Positions 32,486-41,478 are shown, counted from the first letter of the stretch. The stretch: DNA of 64,000 nt from Saccharopolyspora galaxeae (GCF_016526145.1 NZ_JADDUE010000003.1:62001-126000), one strand, 5' to 3'. The notes: generated by a model from the sequence alone, not told the origin. Numbers and translations: made by a program.

Positions 32486-33745
32486 TCATCGCGCTCCGGA
32501 AGCGATCACGCCCCGGCCGCCGAGTTCGTCCAATTCGGACTCCGCCAGCCCGAGCCGCTCCCCCAGCATCGCGCCGGTGTGCTCGCCGATGCGCGGCACA
32601 CCGTCGTAAACCGGACCGTCGTAGCCCGCCAGGTGCAGGATCGGCCCGGGCATCAGGGAACCGGCCAGTTCGTCCCGCCCGGTGATGCCCACCAGCGTCC
32701 GCTGCAGGAAGTGCGGGTCGGCGACGATGTCGGCCGCATCGTTGACCGGGGCGTTGACCACCTCGTGCTCCTCCAGCAGCGCCAGCGCCTTCGCTCGCGG
32801 CAGCGAACCGACCCAGTCCCGGACCCGTTGCTGGACCTCGTCGTTGTTGGCCAGCCGCGCCGCGTTGGTGGCGAAATGCGGGTGCTCGATCAACTCCGGG
32901 CAGCCCATCGCGCTGAACAACCGCTCCGCGATCGCCTGGTTCGACGCGGCGATCGAGAGGTACTTCCCGTCGGCGGCCTCGTAGATCCCGCGCGGCGATG
33001 CGGCTCCGGTGCCGTTGCCGATCCGGCCCTGGATCTCGCCGAGTCCGGTGTACTTCAGCAGCATGTCCCCGATGATGAACATCAGCGGTTCGTACAGCGC
33101 CACGTCCACCACTTCGCCCTGGCCGGTGCGTTCCCGCCGGTACAGCGCCATCGCGGTGCCCATCGCGGCGGCGATGCCCGCGATGGAGTCCGCGAAGCCG
33201 AACGGCGGGGAGGTCGGCGGCAACTGCGGCCAGCCGTTGATCTGGGCGAAGCCGCTGGCGGTCTCGGCCACGGTGCCGAAGCCGGGTTGCGACTTGTACG
33301 GGCCGGTCTGGCCGAAACCGGAAACCCGGGTCAGCACCAGAGCTGGGTTGTCCGCGGCCAGCCGTTCGTAACCCAGACCCCACTTCTCCAACCGTTCCGG
33401 GCGGAACGACTCGACGACCACATCGGACTGCGCGGCCAGCCTGCGCACCAGCGCGCGGCCCTCCGGGTCGCGCAGATCCACGCCGACGGAGCGCTTTCCC
33501 GCGTTGAGCCGGGCGAAACCCAGCGACAGGCCGTCCTTCTGCGGCACCCACTGCCGGGCGTAGTCCCCGGTGACCGGGTCCTCGACCTTGACCACGTCGG
33601 CGCCGAAGTCGCGCAGCATCCGGCCCGCGGTGGGCGCGGCGTACATCGTGCCGAGCTCCAGCACCCGCACGCCCGCCAGCGGTCCCGCACCGGATGCACC
33701 CGCAGACCCGGAGGTGTCGGCCGAGGCCGATGTCGTCCCTGCCAT
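32486..33745 (-). CDS. Class III CoA-transferase (CaiB/BaiF)
   Basis: Protein of 419 residues. LAGVRVLELGTMYAAPTAGRMLRDFGADVVKVE is the typical N-terminus. RQWVPQKDGLSLGFARLNAGKRSVGVDLRDPEGRALVRRLAAQSDVVVESFRP follows, then RVSGFGQTGPY. The nucleophilic Asp region is VDVALYEPLMF. It moves CoA from a donor such as succinyl-CoA to a carboxylic acid without ATP. A Ser/Ala/Gly-rich N-terminal tail of about 20 residues may be non-essential or mis-started. It is downstream of the aldehyde dehydrogenase on the same strand, with MaoC and CitE-like genes beyond. Confidence 0.87.
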   Translation of the reverse strand: MAGTTSASADTSGSAGASGAGPLAGVRVLELGTMYAAPTAGRMLRDFGADVVKVEDPVTGDYARQWVPQKDGLSLGFARLNAGKRSVGVDLRDPEGRALVRRLAAQSDVVVESFRPERLEKWGLGYERLAADNPALVLTRVSGFGQTGPYKSQPGFGTVAETASGFAQINGWPQLPPTSPPFGFADSIAGIAAAMGTAMALYRRERTGQGEVVDVALYEPLMFIIGDMLLKYTGLGEIQGRIGNGTGAASPRGIYEAADGKYLSIAASNQAIAERLFSAMGCPELIEHPHFATNAARLANNDEVQQRVRDWVGSLPRAKALALLEEHEVVNAPVNDAADIVADPHFLQRTLVGITGRDELAGSLMPGPILHLAGYDGPVYDGVPRIGEHTGAMLGERLGLAESELDELGGRGVIASGAR

Positions 33746-33763
33746 GATCGCCTCCTCGGCGGC

Positions 33764-35242
33764 CTAAAGCCGCCACTGGATGTGCCGGGGTTCCAGGTAT
33801 TCCCGGATTCCCCATTCGCCGAGTTCGCGGCCGACGCCGGAGCGGCCCGACCCGCCGAACGGGGCGTCGGGGCGCATCCCGCCGCCGCCGTTGATCCACA
33901 CCGTGCCCGCGCGCAGCCGCTCGGCAACGTGGCGCCCCTCGTCGAGGTCGGCGGCCCACACGTTGGCGGCCAGCCCGTAGGCGGTGTCGTTCGCCAACCG
34001 GACCGCTTCCTCGGTGTCCCGGAACGGCACGACGACCGCGACCGGGCCGAAGATCTCCTCCTGCACGGCGCGGGCGTCGTGCCCCAGCTCGCCGAGCAGC
34101 ACCGGGTTCACGAAGTAACCCTTGTCCGGCAACGGTTTTTCCACCGACAGCAGCTTCTTGCCACCGGCCTCGACCGCGTCGTCGACGTAGCCGCGCACCC
34201 GGTCCCGGTGGTCCGGCCGGATCATCGGCCCGATGTTGGTCTCCCGGTCCCACGGGTCGCCGACGACCATCTGCTCGAAGGCGTCCGCGCTGGCCGCCAG
34301 GAACCGGTCGTAGAGATCCTCGTGCACCAGCAGCCTCGCCAGCGCCGCGCAGCCCTGACCGCCGTTGCGCGACCAGCGCAGGTGCATGTCGGTGGCGAAC
34401 GACTCGACCTCGGTGCCCGGCAGCACGATGCTGGCGGATTTGCCGCCGAGTTCGAGGGTGACGCCGTTGAGGTTGCGGGCCGCCTGCTCCATGATCTTCG
34501 AGCCGACCGCGTCCGAACCGGTGAACGAGACCTTGTCCACCCCGCGGTGCGCGGAAAGCCGTTGTCCCGCTTCGGTTCCGCCGACGACGGTGTTGAGCAC
34601 GCCCGCGGGCAGCTCGGCTTCGCGGACGAGGTCGCCGAACAGCAACGTGGTCAGCGGAGTCCGCGGCGACGGCAGCAGCACGACGGTGCACCCGGCGGCC
34701 AGCGCGGCCCCGAACTTGTAGATCGCCAGGTTCAGCGGGTAGTTGTAGCCCGTGATGGCGGCGACCACGCCGACCGGGAAGTGCGTCACGTCGCTTTCGG
34801 TCGGCACCGGCTGGTCGAACCCGCCGAGGTGCACCGTGCGGTCCTTCTTGGCCGCCTCGGCCTGCCACCGCAGGTGCGAGATCCCGAGGGCTACCTGCAT
34901 CCCTTCGGCCAGCGACACCGGAGTGCCGACCTCGTTCACGATCGAGGCGAGCAATTCGTCCCGGTGTGCTTCGAAAACGTCCGCCAGCCGGTGCATGGCT
35001 GCGCTGCGCTGCACACCGGTCAGCGACGACCAGGGGCCGAACGCTTCGCGCGCGGCCGCCACCGCTTGGTCCACCTGCTCCGGTGCGGCGCCGCCCACGG
35101 TCGCCAGCACGTCCTCGGTGGCCGGATTGCGGACTTCCCAGCTCTCACCGGCAGGCTGCACGGGCTTGTTGGCGATGGTGAGCGTGCGTACTTGCGGGAC
35201 GAAATCGCGCAATGGGCGGGAATCGGTGTTCGTCGTGGTCAT
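33764..35242 (-). CDS. Aldehyde dehydrogenase (NAD(P)+)
   Basis: ALDH-superfamily enzyme of 492 residues. The catalytic Cys298 lies in RNGGQGCAALARL, the general-base Glu in VTLELGGKSASIV, and the cofactor loop in SFTGSDAVGSKI. PVGVVAAITGYNYPLNLAIYK replaces the usual WNFP with YNYP, a known variant. EEIFGPVAVVVPF and PFGGSGRSGVGRE are near the end. It would oxidise an aldehyde intermediate to the acid. ATG 35242 overlaps the MaoC stop by 4 bases (ATGA), so the two are co-translated. Confidence 0.9.
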   Translation of the reverse strand: MTTTNTDSRPLRDFVPQVRTLTIANKPVQPAGESWEVRNPATEDVLATVGGAAPEQVDQAVAAAREAFGPWSSLTGVQRSAAMHRLADVFEAHRDELLASIVNEVGTPVSLAEGMQVALGISHLRWQAEAAKKDRTVHLGGFDQPVPTESDVTHFPVGVVAAITGYNYPLNLAIYKFGAALAAGCTVVLLPSPRTPLTTLLFGDLVREAELPAGVLNTVVGGTEAGQRLSAHRGVDKVSFTGSDAVGSKIMEQAARNLNGVTLELGGKSASIVLPGTEVESFATDMHLRWSRNGGQGCAALARLLVHEDLYDRFLAASADAFEQMVVGDPWDRETNIGPMIRPDHRDRVRGYVDDAVEAGGKKLLSVEKPLPDKGYFVNPVLLGELGHDARAVQEEIFGPVAVVVPFRDTEEAVRLANDTAYGLAANVWAADLDEGRHVAERLRAGTVWINGGGGMRPDAPFGGSGRSGVGRELGEWGIREYLEPRHIQWRL

Positions 35243-35751
35243 CGCGCACCTTCTTCGGCTCCGTCGGCGGGCGGTTCTCCTTGCGGTGCCGCGGAATCGT
35301 CCGCGGGCTTCTTGGCCATCATGCCGACGCGGGTGCATTCGCAGATCAGCACGTCGTCCTGGTTGTAGCCGCGGTGCTCGAACCAGACGATGCCGGAATC
35401 ATCGCGGCTGCGGGATTCCCGCTTGTCCAGGATGGTCGTCTCGGCGCGCAGCGTGTCCCCGTGGAAGACCGGGTGCGGGAACTTCACCTTGTCGTAGCCG
35501 AGGTTCCCGAGCGTGGTGCCCATGGTCAGCTCCGGCACGTGGAACGAACCGATCAGCGCGAGGGTGAACAGGCTGTTGAGCACGCGGCCGCCGTGCACGC
35601 TGCGCTTGGCGAACTCCTCGTCCAAGTGCAGCGGCTGCAGGTTCATCGTCAGCGAGGTGAACATGACGTTGTCCATCTCGGTGATGGTGCGGGTGAACGG
35701 GTGGCGGAAGTTCGCGCCGATCTCGAACTCCTCGAAGTACAGTCCGCGCAC
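35239..35751 (-). CDS. MaoC-like hydratase
   Basis: Hot-dog-fold hydratase of 170 residues: RGLYFEEFEIGANFRHPFTRTITEMDNVMFTSLTMNLQPLHLDEEFAK, then VHGGRVLNSLFTLALI, and VFHGDTLRAETTILDKRES. The Asp/Asn-His pattern (NLQPLHLD) is the active-site region of R-specific enoyl-CoA and mesaconyl-CoA hydratases. It lies between the CitE-like lyase and the aldehyde dehydrogenase, matching mesaconyl- or itaconyl-CoA hydratase/lyase pairs. GTG 35751 is 5 bases before the citE-like stop, so translation is coupled. Substrate chain and stereochemistry cannot be read from the sequence. Confidence 0.85.
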   Translation of the reverse strand: MRGLYFEEFEIGANFRHPFTRTITEMDNVMFTSLTMNLQPLHLDEEFAKRSVHGGRVLNSLFTLALIGSFHVPELTMGTTLGNLGYDKVKFPHPVFHGDTLRAETTILDKRESRSRDDSGIVWFEHRGYNQDDVLICECTRVGMMAKKPADDSAAPQGEPPADGAEEGAR

Positions 35752-35755
35752 TGCC

Positions 35756-36670
35756 TCACTCCTCCCCGCGCCGCAGCGCTTGCCGACCGGTGCCCGCAAG
35801 CAGCGATTCCGCACGCCAAAGCCAGTCCACCGCTTTGTCGTAATGCGCCTTGTCGATGTGCACGCCGCGGTAGCGCAGGGCGCCCGCGCCGTCCGCGGCG
35901 GCCTGCTCGTAGGCGGCGACGAGCCCGCGGTAGAACTCGATGTCCTGTTCGGACGGTGTGAACACCTCGTGCAGCGGCGCGACGTGACTCGGATGGATCG
36001 CGATCATTCCGCGGAATCCGAGTTGCCTTCCGCGGCGCGCGAACTCGCGAAGCCCGTCCAGATCGGACAGCGCTTCCCAGAGCCCGGTCAACGCGTGAAT
36101 TCCGGCCTCCCGACAGGCGAGCAGCACGCGGGAGCGCAGGTACAGCGTCTCGAGCCCTTCCGGGGTCCACTCGTAACCGACGGCGTTGGCGATGTCCGCG
36201 TGCTCGGCGGTCGGGCCGATCATCGCGCCCACCCGCGGGGACGCGGTCGCGATGTCCAGGCAGGAGTGGATGGCGCGGACCGTCTCCACCGGCACGATGT
36301 ACTCCAGGTCCGCCACGCCGTTGCGGACCTCGAAGTGGTCGACGAGCGCGTCGTAGCGCAGCACGTCGATGGCCGCCTCGATCTTCGGGGCGAACACGCC
36401 GGTCAACCCGGGCACCACGACTTCTTCGAGGTCTCCGCCGGTCAACTTCGTCTCCAGCGGGTTGACCCGGACGAACAGCCCGATCTCGACGCCCTCGCCG
36501 CGCAGCCGCTTGATGGACTCCGCCGCGGCGCGGCGGGCCCCGGCCTTCTCCGCCGCGGGCACCGAATCCTCCAGGTCCAGCACCACCGCGTCGGCGCCGC
36601 TGGCCACGGCTTTGTCCACCCAGGACGGACGGTGAGCGGGCACGAACAGCACGGAACGGTACGGCCGCAT
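35756..36670 (-). CDS. CitE-like CoA-ester lyase (HpcH/HpaI family)
   Basis: TIM-barrel lyase of 304 residues. RSVLFVPAHRPSWVDKAVASGADAVVLDLEDSVP has the acyl-CoA-binding Arg and the Mg2+ region. LFVRVNPLETKLTGGDLEEVV, YIVPVETVRAIH and RVGAMIGPTAEHADIANAVGYEW follow, then GFRGMIAIHPSHVAPLHEVFTPS. It cleaves 3-hydroxy-3-carboxyacyl-type CoA esters such as beta-methylmalyl-CoA or citramalyl-CoA into an oxo-acid and an acyl-CoA. ATG 36670 overlaps the stop of the acyl-CoA dehydrogenase upstream (TGATG). The frame remains open to 37393, but that extension is antisense-like and not part of the protein. Confidence 0.87.
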   Translation of the reverse strand: MRPYRSVLFVPAHRPSWVDKAVASGADAVVLDLEDSVPAAEKAGARRAAAESIKRLRGEGVEIGLFVRVNPLETKLTGGDLEEVVVPGLTGVFAPKIEAAIDVLRYDALVDHFEVRNGVADLEYIVPVETVRAIHSCLDIATASPRVGAMIGPTAEHADIANAVGYEWTPEGLETLYLRSRVLLACREAGIHALTGLWEALSDLDGLREFARRGRQLGFRGMIAIHPSHVAPLHEVFTPSEQDIEFYRGLVAAYEQAAADGAGALRYRGVHIDKAHYDKAVDWLWRAESLLAGTGRQALRRGEE

Positions 36671-37836
36671 CAGTAGCTCCTGGGCAGGCCGAGCACGTGC
36701 TCGGCGGTGTAGTTGAGCACCATTTCCTGGCTGATCGGGGCGATCCGCATCAGTCGCGCCTCCCGGAAGTAGCGTTCGATGTGGTACTCCTTGCTGTAGC
36801 CGTAGCCGCCGTGCGCGCTCAACGCCGCGTCCGCGGCTTGGAAGCTCGCCTCGGCCGCCAAGTACTTCGCCGCGTTGGCCTCGCGGCCCGCGGTGTGCCC
36901 GTTGTCCAGCAACCACGCGGCTTTCTGACAGGTCAGATCCGCGGCGTCGAGCCGCATCAACGCTTCCGCCAGCGGGAACGCGATCCCCTGGTTCCGGCCG
37001 ATCGGACGGCCGAAGACCTCGCGCTGCGTTGCGTATCCGGTGGCACGGCGCAGCGCGGCGCGGCCGATGCCGAGCGCGGCGTTCGCGGAGATCACCCGTT
37101 CCGCGTTGAGCCCGGCCAGGATGGCGCGGAAGCCCTTGCCGACCTCGCCGACCACGTCCTCGTCCGGGACGAACAACTCGTCGATGAACAACTCGTTGGT
37201 GTCCACGGCATTGCGGCCCAGCTTGGGGATCTTGCGCACGGTGACGTTGTTGCGGTCCATCGGCGCGAAGAACAGCGTGAGGCCGTCGGTCTTCTTCGCC
37301 ACCTCGCCGCGCGGCGTCGTGCGGGCCAGCAGGATCAGCCGCTCGGCCTCCTGCGCCTTGGTGATCCAGACCTTCTTGCCGGACACCGACCATCCGCCGT
37401 CCACTTTGGTCGCGAACGTGCTGAGGTTGGTGGTGTCGGTACCGGCGTCCGGCTCGGTGACCGCGAACGACACGTGCAGGTCACCTTCGGCCAGCCGCGG
37501 CAGGAACCGCTGCTTGAGCTGCTCGTCGCCGTGACGGATGATCGGCTCGAAGCCGAACACGCCGATGTGCACGGCGCTGCAACCGTTCATCCCCGCACCG
37601 GAGGCGGCGATCTCCTGTTCCACGATCGCCGCCTCGGTGACGCCCAGCCCACCGCCGCCGTACTCGGTGGGCACCGTCAGCCCGAGCCAGCCGCCCTTGA
37701 CCACGGCTTCGTAGAATTCCCACGGGAATTCCTGGCTCTGGTCGTGCTCCATCCAGTAGTCGTCGGAGAATTTCGCGCACAACGCGCGAACCGCCGATCG
37801 GATGTCGTCGTGCACCTCGTCGGTGTTGAAGTCCAT
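36670..37836 (-). CDS. Acyl-CoA dehydrogenase, APISQE subgroup
   Basis: Flavoprotein of 388 residues with VTEPDAGTDTTNLSTFA, VSGKKVWITKAQEAERLILLART, GREVF-type QREVFGRPIGRNQGIAFPLAEA and AHGGYGYSKEYHIERYFREARLMRIAPISQEMVLNYTAEHVLG. The usual IYEGTxE glutamate site reads IAPISQE, so the catalytic base must be supplied elsewhere or by the later Glu; many actinobacterial relatives share this. ATG 37836 has GGAGACCACG upstream. It is coupled to the citE-like gene by a one-base overlap and follows the acyl-CoA ligase by 13 bases. Confidence 0.87.
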   Translation of the reverse strand: MDFNTDEVHDDIRSAVRALCAKFSDDYWMEHDQSQEFPWEFYEAVVKGGWLGLTVPTEYGGGGLGVTEAAIVEQEIAASGAGMNGCSAVHIGVFGFEPIIRHGDEQLKQRFLPRLAEGDLHVSFAVTEPDAGTDTTNLSTFATKVDGGWSVSGKKVWITKAQEAERLILLARTTPRGEVAKKTDGLTLFFAPMDRNNVTVRKIPKLGRNAVDTNELFIDELFVPDEDVVGEVGKGFRAILAGLNAERVISANAALGIGRAALRRATGYATQREVFGRPIGRNQGIAFPLAEALMRLDAADLTCQKAAWLLDNGHTAGREANAAKYLAAEASFQAADAALSAHGGYGYSKEYHIERYFREARLMRIAPISQEMVLNYTAEHVLGLPRSY

Positions 37837-37849
37837 CGTGGTCTCCTGA

Positions 37850-39493
37850 TCAGCGAGCCGGTGCGCCGGACCGGTCGAAGGCGTCGGCCGTGATCCCGTC
37901 CTCGCGCAGCACCGCTTTGCGGACCTTCTCGGAAGGCGTCTTGGGCAGCGCGTCGAGCACCCGCACGAATCGGGGTATGACGAAGGGAGGGAGCTTGCCG
38001 TCGCACCACTGGAGCACTTCCGCGGGATCCACCGGCTCGGACGCGACGATCGCGGCCAGCACCTCGTCCTCACCGGCTTCCACGTCCGCGGGCACACCGA
38101 TGACCGCGCATTCCGCGACCGCGGGATGGCTCAAGATGGCCTGCTCCACCTCGTAGGAGCTGATGTTCTCGCCGCGGCGGCGCAGCGCGTCCTTGTAGCG
38201 GTCGACGAAGTAGTACCAGCCCTGCTCGTCGCGCTTGAGCGCATCACCGGTGTGGAACCAGAGGTTGCGCCACGCTTCCAGCGTCTTCTCCGGCATCCCG
38301 TAGTAGCCCATGCTGCACGTCCACGGCCGGACCGGCCGCACCACCAGTTCGCCGACCTCGCCGACCGGCACTTCGCGATCGGTCTCCGGATCCACCAGGC
38401 GGATGTCGAACCAGCCCTTGGCCTGCAACCCGGCCGCACCCGGTGGCCGATCCACGCCGTAGGGCGACAGTATCGGTGCGCCGGTCTCGGTCAGCCCGAA
38501 AGCATCCACAAAGGACTCGACACCGTAGCGCCGCTTGAACTGCTCGACGATGGTGCTCGCGGTCGGTGCGGCGTAGACCGCGCGCAGCGGGTTGTCCAGG
38601 TCGTCCGGCCGCTCGGGCTGCTTCCAGGCGAAGTCCATCATCACACCGACGAAGTTCGTCACCGTGGCCCCGGACTCGCGGATGTGGTCGATCCACTTGC
38701 TGGCGCTGAACTTCGGCCGGACCGCCGCGGTCGCGCCCGCCACCAGCGCCGGATACACCGCCATGAATTGGGCGTTGCCGTGGAACAGCGGCGTGGTCGT
38801 CAGGTACGTGTCCACATTGGTCAGCTGCGTGAGGTTCACGACCTCCTGGGCGAAGAAGTACAGGTGCGAGTGCGGCATCGCCACGCCCTTGGACGGGCCG
38901 GTGGTGCCGGAGGTGAAGAAGATCGCGCCGAGGTCCTGCGCCTTCGGCGTCGGCAGGTCCAGCACCGGGCCTTCCTCCAAGGCTTCCCACTGCTCGGCCT
39001 GCCATCCGTGGGAACGCAGCAGCTGCACGGCCTCGGACCCGCGCCCGGTGTCGATGACCCAGAACTTCTCCACTCCACGCGCATGTTCGGCGACGGCCAC
39101 CCAGCGTTCGGCGAAGACGTCGTCGATCACCGCCCAGCGGGCACCGACCGTGACGACCTGGTGGCGCAGGAACTCGCCCTCGTAGGAGGTGTTGATCGGG
39201 ACCTCGGCCATCCCGGCCAGTGCGGTACCGAACCAGGTGCGCACGAACCGGGACGAGTTGAACGCCATGATGATGACCCGGTCGCCGTACTGCCCGCCTT
39301 CGGTGACCAGCGCGCCCGCGATCCGCTCCGCCGAACCGAGCATCTCGGCGTATGTCCACTGCAGACCTTCCTCGGGCGTCTTCAGCAACGTCGCATCCGG
39401 CTGCGAAGCCGCGTAGTGCCGCAGGACGTGGTTCAGCGTCCAGTTCTCCGGCTCCTCGAAGGTGAACGAGGTGTTCTCGTAGTACCGGGTCAT
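37850..39493 (-). CDS. AMP-forming acyl-CoA synthetase
   Basis: ANL ligase of 547 residues: IFFTSGTTGPSKGVAMPHSH (A3), AFGLTETGAPILSPYG (A5), FHTGDALKRDEQGWYYFVDRYKDALRRRGENISSYEVE (A7-A8) and KTPSEKVRKAVLRE (A10 lysine). The N-terminus (WTLNHVLRHYAASQPDATLL) resembles crotonobetaine/carnitine-CoA ligase (CaiC)-like proteins. It probably activates the substrate carboxylate of the pathway. ATG 39493 overlaps the stop of the LLM oxidoreductase by one base, so the six genes 40554 to 35239 form a tightly packed operon. Confidence 0.88.
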   Translation of the reverse strand: MTRYYENTSFTFEEPENWTLNHVLRHYAASQPDATLLKTPEEGLQWTYAEMLGSAERIAGALVTEGGQYGDRVIIMAFNSSRFVRTWFGTALAGMAEVPINTSYEGEFLRHQVVTVGARWAVIDDVFAERWVAVAEHARGVEKFWVIDTGRGSEAVQLLRSHGWQAEQWEALEEGPVLDLPTPKAQDLGAIFFTSGTTGPSKGVAMPHSHLYFFAQEVVNLTQLTNVDTYLTTTPLFHGNAQFMAVYPALVAGATAAVRPKFSASKWIDHIRESGATVTNFVGVMMDFAWKQPERPDDLDNPLRAVYAAPTASTIVEQFKRRYGVESFVDAFGLTETGAPILSPYGVDRPPGAAGLQAKGWFDIRLVDPETDREVPVGEVGELVVRPVRPWTCSMGYYGMPEKTLEAWRNLWFHTGDALKRDEQGWYYFVDRYKDALRRRGENISSYEVEQAILSHPAVAECAVIGVPADVEAGEDEVLAAIVASEPVDPAEVLQWCDGKLPPFVIPRFVRVLDALPKTPSEKVRKAVLREDGITADAFDRSGAPAR

Positions 39494-40554
39494 CAGGCCT
39501 CCCCGGCTTGCGCGGATGAGTCCGCCTGCGCGGGGATGTCGTTGCGCGGCTGGATACCGACCAGGGAGGGCAGCACTTCCCGCCCGAACAGGTCGATCGA
39601 GGCGATCGTCTCGTCCGCGTCCATCGTCGGCCACTGCGGACGGATCAGCAGCGGGTCGACCGGCAGCGTGGTCACCAGCTCGGTCAGCTCCGAGACGACG
39701 TCCTCCGGCGACCCGACCACGGCGTGGTTGGAAACGGCTTCGGCGAACGCGTTCTCCAAGTCGCTGCCGGACATCACGTCCAAGCCCTTGTTGGCGTAGG
39801 TGATGTAGCGGCCCTGCGCCACCCGCGAGTACTCGGCGAGCGCGTTCTGCTTGGTGTCGGCGACCAAGGTGTTGCGCCGCAGCGGCTGCGGCCCGAATTC
39901 CTTGCCCCGCGCGGCGAAACCGTCGCGCACGGCTCGGAACCGCTCGATCACCTGCGGAACCGGCGTTTCCGGCGGGCACACGTAGGCGTCACCGTACCGC
40001 CCGGCGCGCCGGGTGCCCGCCATGCTGTGCGCGCCGATCCACAATGGAGGATGCGGCTTCTGCACCGGATGCAGGTGCGGTGCAACGGAATCCAGCTGCC
40101 AGTGGTCGCCCTCGAAAGTCACCTCGTCCTCGGTCCAGAGCCGCTTCATCAGCCGCAACGACTCGTCGAACCGCGAAGCGCGCTGCTTGAACGGCACACC
40201 GAGGTAGTCGAACTCCTCGGCCCGGTAACCGAGCCCGGCGCCGAAGACCAATCGCCCCTCGGTCACCACGTCCAGCGTCGCGATCTCCTCGGCGAGCAGC
40301 ACCGGGTGGTACAGCGGCGCGATCATGATCTGGGTGACCAGCTTGACGTCCTGCGAGACCTCCGCCGCCAGCCGGGCGAGCAGCGGAACCGGTTGCAGCC
40401 AGCGCAGATCCCCGTACAGGAAGTGCTGCCCGATGGCGATGTGGGTGAATCCGTTGCGCTGCGCGGCTTCCACGATCCGCAGCACGTCCTTGAACTGCTT
40501 GGCCGGCGTCACCGATTTCGGCACGTCGCTGAGCAGCAGACCGACCTGCACCAT
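39493..40554 (-). CDS. LLM-class flavin-dependent oxidoreductase
   Basis: Luciferase-like TIM barrel of 353 residues: QVGLLLSDVPKSVTPAKQFKDVLRIVEAAQRNGFTHIAIGQHFL, LVTQIMIAPLYHPVLLAEEIATLDVVTEGRLVFGAGLGYRAEEFDYLGVPFKQRASRFDESLRLMKRLW, PLWIGAHSMAGTRRAGRYGDAYVCPP. This is the pattern of F420- or FMNH2-dependent enzymes; in an actinomycete F420 is plausible. It could reduce or oxygenate a cyclic ketone or an aldehyde intermediate. It lies between an SDR and the acyl-CoA ligase in the same operon. The cofactor is not determined by sequence here. Confidence 0.85.
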   Translation of the reverse strand: MVQVGLLLSDVPKSVTPAKQFKDVLRIVEAAQRNGFTHIAIGQHFLYGDLRWLQPVPLLARLAAEVSQDVKLVTQIMIAPLYHPVLLAEEIATLDVVTEGRLVFGAGLGYRAEEFDYLGVPFKQRASRFDESLRLMKRLWTEDEVTFEGDHWQLDSVAPHLHPVQKPHPPLWIGAHSMAGTRRAGRYGDAYVCPPETPVPQVIERFRAVRDGFAARGKEFGPQPLRRNTLVADTKQNALAEYSRVAQGRYITYANKGLDVMSGSDLENAFAEAVSNHAVVGSPEDVVSELTELVTTLPVDPLLIRPQWPTMDADETIASIDLFGREVLPSLVGIQPRNDIPAQADSSAQAGEA

Positions 40555-40573
40555 GTTCGATCCTTCCTGGTCG

Positions 40574-41347
40574 TCACTTCGCGGTGAGGCCGCCGTCGAC
40601 GGGAACGGTCACGCCGGTGACGTAGCTGGCGTCGTCGCTGGCCAGGAACGCCACCACGGACGCGATCTCCTCGGGCTGCGCCCCGCGGCCGAGCGGGATG
40701 CCGCCGACGAAGTTCTTCGTCAGCTCCGAAACGTCCGCACCGGGCTCGCGCCCGAAGAACTGCGAGAGCATCGGCGTGTGCACGGTTCCCGGGCACACCA
40801 CGTTGGCCCTGATCCCATCCGGAGCGCCGAGGAGCGCCAGCGATCTGCAGAACGGCACCAGCGCGCCCTTGGTCAGCGAGTAGATCGGGCTGAACGGCGA
40901 GCCGACCAGCGCCGAGGTGGACGAGGTCATCGTGATCGACCCGTGCCCGCCCGCGTTGCGCAGCAGGTCCAGCCCGAGAGTGCAGGTGTAGTAGGCGCTC
41001 TTGACGTTCACGTCGATGTTCTTTTCCCACTCGTCGGCATCCACTTCGGTGCCGCTGGGACCGGGCATCCCCACCTGCGCGTGCAGCGCGTGCAGCACGC
41101 CGTGCTCGGACTCGATGCGCGCGAACAGCGCTTTGAGGCTTTCGGTGTCGGTGGCGTCGACCTGCACCGCGGTCGCTTGGCCGCCCTCGTCCGCGATCTC
41201 CTTGGCGACCTCCTCGGCCGCCTGCTGCCCGAGGTCGGCGACGTAGACGTGCGCCCCTTCGGAACCGAGCCGGTGCGAGATCGCGCGGCCCATGCCCGAT
41301 CCCCCTCCGACGACGGCGGCGATGCGGTCCTCGAAACGGCGTGTCAT
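40574..41347 (-). CDS. Short-chain dehydrogenase/reductase
   Basis: SDR of 257 residues: IAAVVGGGSGMGRAISHRLGSEGAHVYVADL (nucleotide fold), MTSSTSALVGSPFSPIYSLTKGALVPFCRSLALLGAPDGIRANVVCPGTVHTPM (Ser, Tyr, Lys) and VTGVTVPVDGGLT. It is the first gene of the large minus-strand operon, and its promoter has the AT-rich site D. It is divergent from the thiolase gene. Likely oxidises a hydroxyl on the pathway intermediate. It resembles levodione reductase/cyclopentanol dehydrogenase-type SDRs, but this is only a family-level resemblance. Confidence 0.86.
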   Translation of the reverse strand: MTRRFEDRIAAVVGGGSGMGRAISHRLGSEGAHVYVADLGQQAAEEVAKEIADEGGQATAVQVDATDTESLKALFARIESEHGVLHALHAQVGMPGPSGTEVDADEWEKNIDVNVKSAYYTCTLGLDLLRNAGGHGSITMTSSTSALVGSPFSPIYSLTKGALVPFCRSLALLGAPDGIRANVVCPGTVHTPMLSQFFGREPGADVSELTKNFVGGIPLGRGAQPEEIASVVAFLASDDASYVTGVTVPVDGGLTAK

Positions 41348-41410
41348 GCGGTTTCCTCCCGGGAGAGCGGGCGCCGCGGCGGTGTGGCCGCGGCACGACG
41401 GGTCGAACCG

Positions 41411-41432
41411 TTTGTAATAATCATAATCATAG
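41411..41432. promoter_or_regulatory. Catabolic-island motif, site D
   Basis: TTTGTAATAATCATAATCATAG is an AT-rich island; its minus strand reads ATGATTATGATTATTAC, with a tandem ATGATT repeat fitting the ATGRTWRT core. It lies 64 bases upstream of the SDR start at 41347. Confidence 0.45.
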
Positions 41433-41478
41433 TATCGGCCCGAACTGGGTCAAGAGCGCGCGCTTGGGATGTACGCTG

